Source: Solirubrobacteraceae bacterium | GTDB lineage: Bacteria; Actinomycetota; Thermoleophilia; Solirubrobacterales; Solirubrobacteraceae | Direction of reading: 5' to 3' | NCBI GenBank assembly: GCA_030038955.1 | Contig: JASHQV010000260.1 | Coordinates: forward strand, 1 to 5,975 | Length of the DNA: 5,975 bases | In this document: positions 1 through 4,610 of the stretch, piece after piece | Layout of the letters: each line of letters starts with the position of its first letter | Position numbering within the stretch: the first letter of the stretch is position 1 | Translations under genes and position numbers: made by a program | The notes under the pieces: model-generated | Told to the model about the DNA's origin: nothing | What the model saw: only the letters and a program-made list of their open reading frames with translations | Databases searched by the model: none

Positions 1-1273
1 CGTAGCCGGCGGCGACCATGAAGGTGATGTAGGTGCGCCGGAATGTGTGCGGGGTGACGTGGATAAGGATCGGCGGCTCGTCCCGGCCGGCGCGCAGCTC
101 GTTGGCTCGCTCCAGGGTCGGAGCGATGGTGTGCTTGAGGATGTTCTGCCGGCTCTGCCTGGCGTCTTGCCGGGTGGGGAACGCTGGCGCGTCCATCTTC
201 GCGTTCGGGCGGCTCGCGCGGTAGAGGGTGAGCTCGTCGAGCAGCCGTGGGTGGATGTCGACCGTGCGGACCCCGGCGTCGGTCTTTGAGTCGCGAATCT
301 CGAACCTGGCTTTGGCGAGGTTGATGTCCTGGTTGGCTAGCGCGCACAGCTCGCCGACACGTGGGCCGGCGAGTCCGAGGGTGGCGATGATCGCACGCCG
401 CGGACCGCACGTCGGCTCACCCTCGTGCTCGTGGATTCCGTACAGGTAGATCGCTGTCGTCGGTGCGACGCCGACCCGTTTCGCGATTGTCTTCCATGGC
501 AGCCGCAACTGGTCACGCAGGAGGCGGATGTAATTGGCGCGGTCAACGCTGCGGGGGCGGTGGCGGTTGTCGAGCTGCTCGGCGGCTTCGAGCAGCACCA
601 GGAACTCGTCGACGTCCAGGGCGCCGCGGTTGCGGCGGCGTTTCGTTGGTTCGCGGACGCGACGTCCGCGTGCCACGTTGCGATCCACCCAGTGGTCGTC
701 TTCGGCGTCGTCGAGGATCTGCGCGAGCATCCGCAGCGTCACGTTGATCGACACGTTCGACAGCGGCCGCAGCGACCGGGCGGTTTGCGCATCTCGGAGG
801 GGCGTGCCCGCTTTGGCCGCCCTACGGATCTGGTCGTTCTCCGTATGGAGCTGGTCGCGGTAGTCCCTGATCTTTGTTGTGGTGATCTCGGAGGGCCGCA
901 GCTCCCCGAAGAACGGAATCAGGTAGCGCTCCAGCTGAGACTTGTCGCGGTCGGTCGTCGTGTCGCTGAGCTCGGGGTTCAGCTTCCGACGGCGCAGCCA
1001 GTCGGTCGCGAGCTCCACAAACAGAGGCTCCTCCTCATCGCGGTTCTGTCCGCGAACGGCACCATCGTGTGGGCTTGGCGCCCATTGCCCGAGCTCGAGC
1101 TTCGCCAGAAGCTGTCTGCGGGCCGCCTCGACTCTGACCTCGTCCCATCCCTCGGCGCTGTTGCCGAGCGGCACCGACTCGTCCGCGCCGCCGGTCCGCA
1201 CTCGCAGCCCGTAGGTGGTGCTCCCGTCCGTGCGGCGGTTGCGCGTGATCTGGACCTTTGCCGGCCGCGCCAT
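1..1273 (-). CDS. int: Tyrosine recombinase / phage-type integrase, 3' end cut off by window edge
   Basis: This is a site-specific recombinase that would integrate and excise the element. About 424 codons are visible from the ATG at 1273-1271. An N-terminal Arm-type DNA-binding region (about residues 1-60) is followed by a SAM-like core-binding domain (about 80-220), then the catalytic domain. In the catalytic domain I see the Arg-I box (GPRVGELC, R305), a candidate catalytic Lys in DSKTD (K330), and the HxxR box (PHTFRR, H409 and R412). The final His/Trp and the Tyr nucleophile would lie past the left edge, so completeness cannot be judged. About 52 residues (roughly 240-291) carrying a helix-turn-helix-like segment (WKTIAKRVGVAPTTAIYLY) interrupt the catalytic domain before Arg-I. 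An in-frame TGA stands one codon before the ATG, so the start cannot be moved upstream. No ribosome-binding site of its own is evident, and it is probably coupled to the gene upstream. Family call is secure. Confidence 0.93.
   Translation of the reverse strand, partial: MARPAKVQITRNRRTDGSTTYGLRVRTGGADESVPLGNSAEGWDEVRVEAARRQLLAKLELGQWAPSPHDGAVRGQNRDEEEPLFVELATDWLRRRKLNPELSDTTTDRDKSQLERYLIPFFGELRPSEITTTKIRDYRDQLHTENDQIRRAAKAGTPLRDAQTARSLRPLSNVSINVTLRMLAQILDDAEDDHWVDRNVARGRRVREPTKRRRNRGALDVDEFLVLLEAAEQLDNRHRPRSVDRANYIRLLRDQLRLPWKTIAKRVGVAPTTAIYLYGIHEHEGEPTCGPRRAIIATLGLAGPRVGELCALANQDINLAKARFEIRDSKTDAGVRTVDIHPRLLDELTLYRASRPNAKMDAPAFPTRQDARQSRQNILKHTIAPTLERANELRAGRDEPPILIHVTPHTFRRTYITFMVAAGY
400..556 (-). 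other. Helix-turn-helix-like insertion inside the integrase catalytic domain
   Basis: This stretch encodes roughly integrase residues 240-291. In ordinary tyrosine recombinases the opening helix of the catalytic domain (here DVDEFLVLLEAAEQL) runs almost directly into the helix before Arg-I (here RRAIIATLGLAGPRVGE). Here the two are separated by a segment that reads like a homeodomain/Tn3-resolvase-type helix-turn-helix: LRDQLRLPWKTIAKRVGVAP followed by TTAIYLY, with W260 as a core residue. The limits are approximate. I believe similar insertions occur in other actinobacterial integrases, so this may be a subfamily trait. Confidence 0.6.
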
Positions 1274-1276
1274 GAC

Positions 1277-1693
1277 TCAAGCAACCTCGTCGAGCGGGCC
1301 GGAAAGACGCGGCGCCGGCACCAACAGCTTCCGGCGCGGACGCCGTCCGCGCGGACGCCTGCCCACCCGCTCCAGCTCGGGCCCGGATCGAGGCGGCTTG
1401 CGAGCTGGTGCCACTACCGGCAGCGCGGAGCTGTCAAACCGAATCCGTGCCTTGGGACCGGCGCCGAGCTTGTAGCCCCCCCACTCCCGCCAATGCGCGT
1501 ACACCGTCGAGCGCGCCACGCCGAGCCGGCCGGCGACCTGCTCGACCGTCAACTGATCATCCGGGGTGGCCGGTGTCGCCAGCTCGCCAGCGATCGCCTT
1601 GAGGTCGCAGCGGAGCGCCTCGATCACGCGCTCCGCGATCAGCTCGATCGCGTGCTCATCGACTGGATCACCCGTGAGCCGCTGTACGAGCAT
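1277..1693 (-). CDS. Small helix-turn-helix protein, excisionase/MerR-like (putative Xis)
   Basis: This 138-residue protein is a likely directionality factor or regulator for the adjacent integrase. Residues about 47-87 form a MerR/HTH_17-type domain: QLTVEQVAGRLGVARSTVY gives the helix-turn-helix, and the GGYKLGAGPKARIRFD stretch looks like the wing. The N-terminal third is acidic and helical. The C-terminal third is very basic (RRPRGRRPRRK), which suits nonspecific DNA contact. I chose the ATG at 1693. An in-frame ATG at 1741 would add 16 Cys/Trp-containing residues unlike the rest and would run through the divergent control region. A TACAGT -10-like hexamer ends 9 nt before 1693. The stop (1279-1277) is followed by one GTC codon and then the integrase ATG in the same frame, so the two are almost certainly cotranscribed. 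The DNA-binding call is firm; the excisionase role is inferred from context. Confidence 0.82.
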   Translation of the reverse strand: MLVQRLTGDPVDEHAIELIAERVIEALRCDLKAIAGELATPATPDDQLTVEQVAGRLGVARSTVYAHWREWGGYKLGAGPKARIRFDSSALPVVAPARKPPRSGPELERVGRRPRGRRPRRKLLVPAPRLSGPLDEVA

Positions 1694-1702
1694 GATCCAA
1701 CT

Positions 1703-1708
1703 ACTGTA
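1703..1708 (-). promoter_or_regulatory. Candidate -10 (TACAGT) for the Xis-integrase operon
   Basis: Read on the minus strand this hexamer is TACAGT, which has the three most conserved -10 positions. It ends 9 nt before the ATG at 1693, so transcription would begin 2-3 nt before the start codon. No convincing -35 is visible. It overlaps the control region shared with the divergent XRE gene. Confidence 0.4.
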
Positions 1709-1709
1709 G

Positions 1710-1724
1710 CAGATCACACATCTG
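1710..1724. promoter_or_regulatory. Palindrome CAGAT-N5-ATCTG, candidate operator half-region
   Basis: This is a perfect 5-bp inverted repeat with a 5-bp spacer (CACAC), lying between the two divergent -10 motifs. Size and spacing resemble operators of XRE or MerR-like dimers. It partly overlaps the left arm of the larger 18-bp inverted repeat. Which of the two flanking DNA-binding proteins would use it cannot be told from sequence. Confidence 0.4.
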
Positions 1725-1775
1725 ATGGCATAACGGACCATAGACAGCTAGTATTCGGTTATGCGATCGGATGTG
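1717..1775. repeat. 18-bp imperfect inverted repeat flanking the XRE promoter and start codon
   Basis: The left arm (1717-1734), read on the minus strand, is GTTATGCCATCAGATGTG. The right arm (1758-1775), read on the plus strand, is GTTATGCGATCGGATGTG. They match at 16 of 18 positions, with a 23-bp spacer holding the TAGTAT -10 of the XRE gene. Arm centres are about 41 bp apart, near four helical turns. The right arm covers the XRE start codon and its first codons. The likely role is autoregulatory binding by the XRE protein. A rearranged copy of the gene start is an alternative. Confidence 0.6.
1749..1754 (+). promoter_or_regulatory. Candidate -10 (TAGTAT) for a leaderless XRE transcript
   Basis: TAGTAT matches TATAAT at five of six positions and ends 6 nt before the ATG at 1761. 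Transcription starting the usual 6-7 nt downstream would begin at the A of the ATG, giving a leaderless mRNA. No Shine-Dalgarno sequence lies before this ATG, which agrees. The -35 region (around TGGCAT, 1726-1731) is a poor match. The hexamer lies between the arms of the 18-bp inverted repeat. Confidence 0.5.
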
Positions 1776-2072
1776 GTCAAGAGCGCGATGGTGCTGCGCG
1801 AAGCGCGGCTGCGCGCGGATCTCAGCCAGGCCGCTTTGGCTGAGCGGAGCGGCAAGGACCGGGTGCAGATCGCCCGCTACGAGGCAGGCGCGGTCGCGCC
1901 GAGCGTCGACACGCTCAGCGATCTCGTGCGTGCCTGCGGGTTCGATTTGTCGCTGGAGTTGACGCCGTCGGCCCAGGGTGCGTTGGAGGTGCTGTCCGAG
2001 GTGCAGCAGCTCTCGCCCGAGCGACGCGTCGACCGGATGCTCGACCAGCTCTCCTCAGGCGTGCGACGCTGA
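1761..2072 (+). CDS. XRE-family helix-turn-helix regulator (putative antitoxin)
   Basis: This 103-residue protein has a Cro/C1-type helix-turn-helix at about residues 12-58. LSQAALAERSGKDRVQIARY supplies the two central helices, followed by EAGAVAPSVDTLSDLVRACG, a classic continuation of the fold. The rest (63-103) is a helical tail rich in Glu, Leu and Arg that may serve dimerisation or partner binding. The start at 1761 is preferred over an internal ATG at 1788 because TAGTAT lies 6 nt upstream of it. The TGA shares one base with the ATG of the next gene (TGATG), so translation is coupled. By position and fold it is the DNA-binding half of a toxin-antitoxin-like pair and probably represses its own divergent promoter region. 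The family is certain; the antitoxin role is inferred. Confidence 0.9.
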   Translation: MRSDVVKSAMVLREARLRADLSQAALAERSGKDRVQIARYEAGAVAPSVDTLSDLVRACGFDLSLELTPSAQGALEVLSEVQQLSPERRVDRMLDQLSSGVRR

Positions 2073-2647
2073 TGCCGCGTCGGCGTGAGCAGTTCGATCC
2101 GCGTGCGATCCTCGCCGCGCTCGAGCGGAACGGTGTGGACTGTGTGTTGATTGGTGGGTTGGCGCAGGTGATTCGCGGCGCTGACATCACGACGACCAGC
2201 GTCGACATTTGCCCATCGTTCGGTGCACGCAACCTCGAGCGGCTCGGTCTAGCCGCGGAAGAGCTCGGCGCGGCGTCCGTCGACGGCGATCAGCCGGAGC
2301 TGACCGACGCGGCGGTGGGCGCCAACGGTGTGATTTCCCTGTTGACGCCCGCGGGCTCCTTGCGGATCGTGGGTTCCCCGACTGGCGCGCCGAAGGGGTA
2401 CGTCGACCTGCGACGCGCCGCGACCAAGGAGCACCTCGGTCACGGGGTGCAGCCGCTGGTCGCGTCGGTTGGCGATCTCGCACGGATGGCCTCCGCGCTG
2501 CACCGACCCCAGGACCTCGACCGGCTCGCGCAGCTGCGGCGGATCATCGAGCTCGAAGCGGACCGTCAGCAGATCGCTCGTCCCACACCACCAGTCCGCC
2601 GACCCGGCCGTGCCACCTCCGCAACCTCACGCCCGGCGCAGCGCTAG
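2072..2647 (+). CDS. Nucleotidyltransferase-fold protein (MNT/AbiEii-like), probably catalytically altered
   Basis: This is a 191-residue protein. The N-terminal helix and strand plus GGLAQVIRG (G28, G29) match the pol-beta nucleotidyltransferase fold seen in AbiEii-like toxins and related small actinobacterial proteins. Further landmarks fit the family: ARNLERL after the first active-site strand, SLLTPAGSLRI about residues 89-99, GYVDL at 109-113, and a C-terminal ARMASALHRPQDLDRL helix. Two metal ligands look lost. The expected TxDxD reads TTSVD (S43 for the first Asp, D45 kept), and the usual LD of the TPxGxLDL strand is LR (R98). The tail after about 170 is Pro/Arg-rich and probably disordered. 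It overlaps the XRE gene by one base. It may act as a nonenzymatic partner, an altered toxin or a decayed one. Confidence 0.78.
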   Translation: MPRRREQFDPRAILAALERNGVDCVLIGGLAQVIRGADITTTSVDICPSFGARNLERLGLAAEELGAASVDGDQPELTDAAVGANGVISLLTPAGSLRIVGSPTGAPKGYVDLRRAATKEHLGHGVQPLVASVGDLARMASALHRPQDLDRLAQLRRIIELEADRQQIARPTPPVRRPGRATSATSRPAQR

Positions 2648-2653
2648 CACCGC

Positions 2654-2682
2654 ACCGGGGAGTCGACGAGACATCGCCCGGT
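2654..2682 (+). terminator. Weak stem-loop after the XRE/nucleotidyltransferase pair
   Basis: ACCGGG (2654-2659) pairs with CCCGGT (2677-2682) across a 17-nt loop in the 69-bp gap between two converging genes. The stem is short, the loop is long and no T-run follows, so support for termination is thin. It is the only paired element I found in this gap. Confidence 0.2.
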
Positions 2683-2716
2683 CGCACCCGGCAACGAGCC
2701 AAGACGACTGGAAGAG

Positions 2717-3298
2717 CTAGACGGTGCTGGTGGCGCGCTGCTCCAGCTCGGCGGCTCGCTCAGCGACCCGCTCCTCGTCTGTGATCAACCGCCAACGCGT
2801 CCCACGACCCGTCCCGACCCGGCGAACCTGCCCCGATTTCTCTAACTCGCGCAGCAACGCCCCCACCTGACTTGCACGTGCGTTCGCGCTCTTCACAAGC
2901 TCCGCGACGCTGAGACCGTCCTGCGCGTCGCGCAGCATCACCTCGAGCTTGCCCGCCATCAGCACCGCCGCGGCCTGACGCACCCCAGGCGATCTCCGCC
3001 GCGCTCGACGGCGCGTCGGCAGCGCCGCACCATCCGTCGACGGCCCACCGCTCGCACTCGCGCCTGCGGCGGGAGCGGTGACGCCCCCATCCGGCGGGCT
3101 CGCGGCACCGTCCATAGACGACGTCGTGTCCTGCCGACCACGCGACTCCACCTGACCGCGACTCGCGGACCTGTTCGCACGCGTCCGGGTGGAGTCCGGG
3201 CGCAGCGCGGCACGCGCCGCCTTCAGCGCGGCGATCTCATTGCGCGCCTCGACAATACGAGCGTCGATCGACGCCCCGATCTCGATCAAAGACGACAC
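2717..3298 (-). CDS. Coiled-coil / winged-helix DNA-binding protein of unknown role
   Basis: I do not recognise a named family. From the GTG at 3298 the product is 193 residues. Residues about 6-33 (IGASIDARIVEARNEIAALK onward) form a predicted coiled coil. A low-complexity Gly/Ala/Ser/Pro linker (34-95) and a basic patch RRRARRR (96-102) follow. Residues about 113-172 look like a winged helix: DGLSVAELVKSANARASQVG, then LLRELEKSGQVRRVGTGRG with WRL as the wing strand. It is divergent from the ADP-ribosyltransferase with under 70 bp between, so it could regulate it. The start is uncertain. GTG 3328 is an alternative, and ATG 3433 would run into the divergent gene. I favour 3298 because TACGAT ends 8 nt upstream. 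Real gene likely; function unknown. Confidence 0.68.
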   Translation of the reverse strand: MSSLIEIGASIDARIVEARNEIAALKAARAALRPDSTRTRANRSASRGQVESRGRQDTTSSMDGAASPPDGGVTAPAAGASASGGPSTDGAALPTRRRARRRSPGVRQAAAVLMAGKLEVMLRDAQDGLSVAELVKSANARASQVGALLRELEKSGQVRRVGTGRGTRWRLITDEERVAERAAELEQRATSTV

Positions 3299-3306
3299 GG
3301 CGGAGA

Positions 3307-3312
3307 ATCGTA
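3307..3312 (-). promoter_or_regulatory. Candidate -10 (TACGAT) for the winged-helix gene
   Basis: Read on the minus strand this is TACGAT, a four-of-six match that keeps the key T, A and final T. It ends 8 nt before the GTG at 3298, giving a leaderless or nearly leaderless message. If correct, it rules out the upstream GTG at 3328 as start. No -35 is recognisable. Confidence 0.3.
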
Positions 3313-3345
3313 GCTTGACCCTGCACACATAGCTCGACCGAGACC

Positions 3346-3365
3346 GTCTGGAAGCATTTCCAGGC
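3346..3365 (+). promoter_or_regulatory. Hairpin enclosing the ribosome-binding region of the ADP-ribosyltransferase
   Basis: GTCTGGAA (3346-3353) and TTCCAGGC (3358-3365) form an 8-bp stem with one G-U pair and a GCAT tetraloop. The DNA core CTGGAA-N4-TTCCAG is a perfect palindrome. The only Shine-Dalgarno-like bases (AGG, 3362-3364) lie in the 3' arm, and the stem ends one base before the ATG at 3367. As RNA it could hold translation of the transferase low. As DNA it could be an operator, for instance for the divergent winged-helix protein. Confidence 0.5.
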
Positions 3366-3366
3366 C

Positions 3367-4092
3367 ATGTCGCCGCAGGTGAGCGCTCGGAAGTTTGACA
3401 GCTACCAACAGGCCGGCGCTTGGCTGCGGGCAACGTTCGGAGCGTGGGCCGATCAACTCTCAGAGGCGGAATACGAAGCGGTGCGGTACTACGCCTCGCC
3501 CGCCTACCAGCAACTCAACCTCGCGCTACGTCAGCAACAGCCACTCGATCCAACGCAGCAGCGACACGTGGTCGCGCTTGACCGAGTGCTGCGAGTGCCG
3601 CTCCCCGAACCCGTGGCCGCATACCGCGGCCTCGAGCTCGAGCAACCCGTCGACTTCACCACGCGCACCGGTCGACCGCTCGTGTTTCGTGGCTACGTGT
3701 CGACGTCGCTGGTGCGATCGGTCGCCGAAGGGTTCTGTGCGCTCGCCGCGACCAACCACCACGCGGTACTGTTCCAGACGGTGCTGCCAGCGGGGACGCT
3801 GGCCGGCTGCCCCGACCTGATCCAGCCAACGCTCGAAGCCGAGCTGCTGCTCCCGCGCCGCCAACCGTTCACGCTCGGCGAAGCACAACCGCCGACACCC
3901 CGGCGGCGATACTGGACCGTCAAGTTGCACGCCACCGAGCGTCTCCTGTCCGAACAGCCGGGCACCGGTGCACAGCACGGCGTTCAACAGCAACCTGTGA
4001 CCGAAGGGACTGGCGTGCGACGGACACCCGGATCGCCGCAACCCACGTGTCGCGCCACTCCGCCGCTGCACGGACCATCAATCGGACGCTGA
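3367..4092 (+). CDS. Mono-ADP-ribosyltransferase of the R-S-E class (toxin-like)
   Basis: This 241-residue protein would transfer ADP-ribose from NAD+ to a protein or nucleic acid target. The fold is the ADPRT exoenzyme/VIP2-C3/Alt type. AEYEAVRYYASPAYQQLNLALR (34-55) is the characteristic helical lead-in. The NAD-binding Arg is R87 (VAAYRGL), the STS motif is S112-T113-S114 (RGYVSTSL), and the catalytic ExE is E157-A-E159 (TLEAELLLPRR). ExE rather than QxE is typical of arginine-directed enzymes. The domain ends near residue 195; the remaining 45 residues are low-complexity and rich in Pro, Gln, Gly and Thr. No signal peptide or membrane segment is seen, so it probably acts in the cytoplasm. 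The ATG follows a hairpin that could restrain translation. Fold and active site are well supported; target and role as self-toxin, defence effector or phage-type modifier are open. Confidence 0.86.
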   Translation: MSPQVSARKFDSYQQAGAWLRATFGAWADQLSEAEYEAVRYYASPAYQQLNLALRQQQPLDPTQQRHVVALDRVLRVPLPEPVAAYRGLELEQPVDFTTRTGRPLVFRGYVSTSLVRSVAEGFCALAATNHHAVLFQTVLPAGTLAGCPDLIQPTLEAELLLPRRQPFTLGEAQPPTPRRRYWTVKLHATERLLSEQPGTGAQHGVQQQPVTEGTGVRRTPGSPQPTCRATPPLHGPSIGR

Positions 4093-4097
4093 ACCCA

Positions 4098-4115
4098 CTG
4101 GCCCGAACGGGCCGG
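4098..4115 (+). terminator. Intercistronic GC hairpin after the ADP-ribosyltransferase
   Basis: GGCCCG-AA-CGGGCC (4100-4113) is a perfect palindrome lying 8 bp after the transferase stop. The stem extends outward by a T-G and a C-G pair. No T-run follows, so it is not a textbook intrinsic terminator. It may be an attenuator or mRNA-end stabiliser separating the transferase from the small acidic gene, which has its own -10 immediately downstream. Confidence 0.4.
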
Positions 4116-4118
4116 ACG

Positions 4119-4124
4119 TAGAAT
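4119..4124 (+). promoter_or_regulatory. Candidate -10 (TAGAAT) for the small acidic gene
   Basis: TAGAAT matches TATAAT at five of six positions and ends 10 nt before the ATG at 4135, predicting a leader of only about 3-4 nt. The -35 position overlaps the intercistronic hairpin and is a poor match. It suggests the small gene can be expressed independently of the transferase. Confidence 0.45.
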
Positions 4125-4134
4125 TGTGATCGAG

Positions 4135-4338
4135 ATGTCCACTTCGCGCTCGCACCCCAATCCAACGGACCGAGATCGCTTCGTCTGGCGCCAAGACGAG
4201 TTCGACGAAGCACTCGAGCTCGGCGAACAGGCGCAATCCAAGCCCACGACCAGCAACGGCGACGAAACCGAGTCAGCCGGCTCGAGCACGGATGTACACG
4301 ACTCAGCATCCAAACAGCAACGTCCGCAGTCGAGTTGA
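4135..4338 (+). CDS. Small acidic hypothetical protein downstream of the ADP-ribosyltransferase
   Basis: I do not recognise this 67-residue product. The first half carries a compact segment, TDRDRFVWRQDEFDEALELG (about residues 11-30), with the only aromatics (Phe, Trp, Phe) and a run of acidic residues. The second half is polar and Ser/Thr/Gln-rich, probably disordered. Small size, net acidity and position 42 bp after a toxin-like enzyme fit an antitoxin or immunity partner, but no sequence signature proves it. A GTG at 4126 is in frame and would add three residues; ATG 4135 is favoured because TAGAAT lies 10 nt upstream. Transferase and small gene share a strand and may also be cotranscribed. 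It may be a real gene of unknown function or a chance frame in GC-rich DNA. Confidence 0.55.
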   Translation: MSTSRSHPNPTDRDRFVWRQDEFDEALELGEQAQSKPTTSNGDETESAGSSTDVHDSASKQQRPQSS

Positions 4339-4610
4339 CCACCACCGCCGAAAAAGCACATCGGTCCGGCGACACGCTTCACGGCTTACCCCCTTCATCG
4401 AGCGCTCCCAACCGGGTCACATCAGCTAGCCGGTCTCCGCAGCTCTGACTTTCGAGCTGCGCACACCCCCCGGCCGGCTCCGCTCGCGGCAGAACGTACC
4501 GCCCTGCGTCGTTTCTCGCGAGGTCGCGACGGCGCAGGCTGACCTGTGTGCGCATGGATGTCTCGCCGCAAGTCGGGCCCCTCGAAAGCCTCGTTACGCT
4601 CCCGTGTTGG
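4339..4610. other. Gene-free leader between the acidic gene and the YhcG nuclease
   Basis: I find no convincing gene, RNA or repeat family in these 272 bp. The main structure is a long imperfect hairpin: CCTGCG (4503-4508) with CGCAGG (4533-4538), an inner TCG/CGA pairing, and the self-complementary CTCGCGAG (4515-4522) at the tip. The nuclease frame is open upstream to ATG 4554 and GTG 4548, so part of this region could be coding if the longer start is used. Confidence 0.4.
4595..4600 (+). promoter_or_regulatory. Weak candidate -10 (TACGCT) for the YhcG nuclease
   Basis: TACGCT keeps only the first T, the A and the last T of the -10 consensus. It ends 10 nt before the ATG at 4611, the same spacing as in the small acidic gene. 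It supports the 4611 start, since nothing similar precedes the ATG at 4554. Confidence 0.22.

Noticed and set aside
425..1843. Very long plus-strand open frame (472 codons) opposite the integrase
   Set aside because: It lies antisense to a convincing integrase and excisionase-like gene and overlaps the XRE start. Its translation shows no domain, and long antisense frames are expected in GC-rich coding DNA.
3315..3320. TTGACC as a -35 for the ADP-ribosyltransferase
   Set aside because: At 16-18 bp downstream there is no acceptable -10 (the bases there read like CCGAGA), so a promoter cannot be supported.
3299..3433. N-terminal extension of the winged-helix gene to the ATG at 3433
   Set aside because: It would overlap the start of the divergent transferase by 67 bp and adds Arg/Ser/Pro-rich residues that look like antisense of that gene.
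3526..4071. Minus-strand open frame opposite the ADP-ribosyltransferase
   Set aside because: The plus strand carries the full R-S-E signature over the same bases. The antisense product has no recognisable motif.
3920..4375. Minus-strand frames covering the small acidic gene
   Set aside because: They are rich in Arg, Ser, Cys and Trp, as is usual for shadow frames, and overlap the transferase end. The plus-strand acidic frame has a matching -10, so it was preferred, though only moderately.
4548..4610. Longer YhcG starts at GTG 4548 or ATG 4554
   Set aside because: The added 19-21 residues do not resemble the family's N-terminus, no ribosome-binding site precedes them, and the 4611 start gives a length close to E. 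coli YhcG. Not fully excluded.
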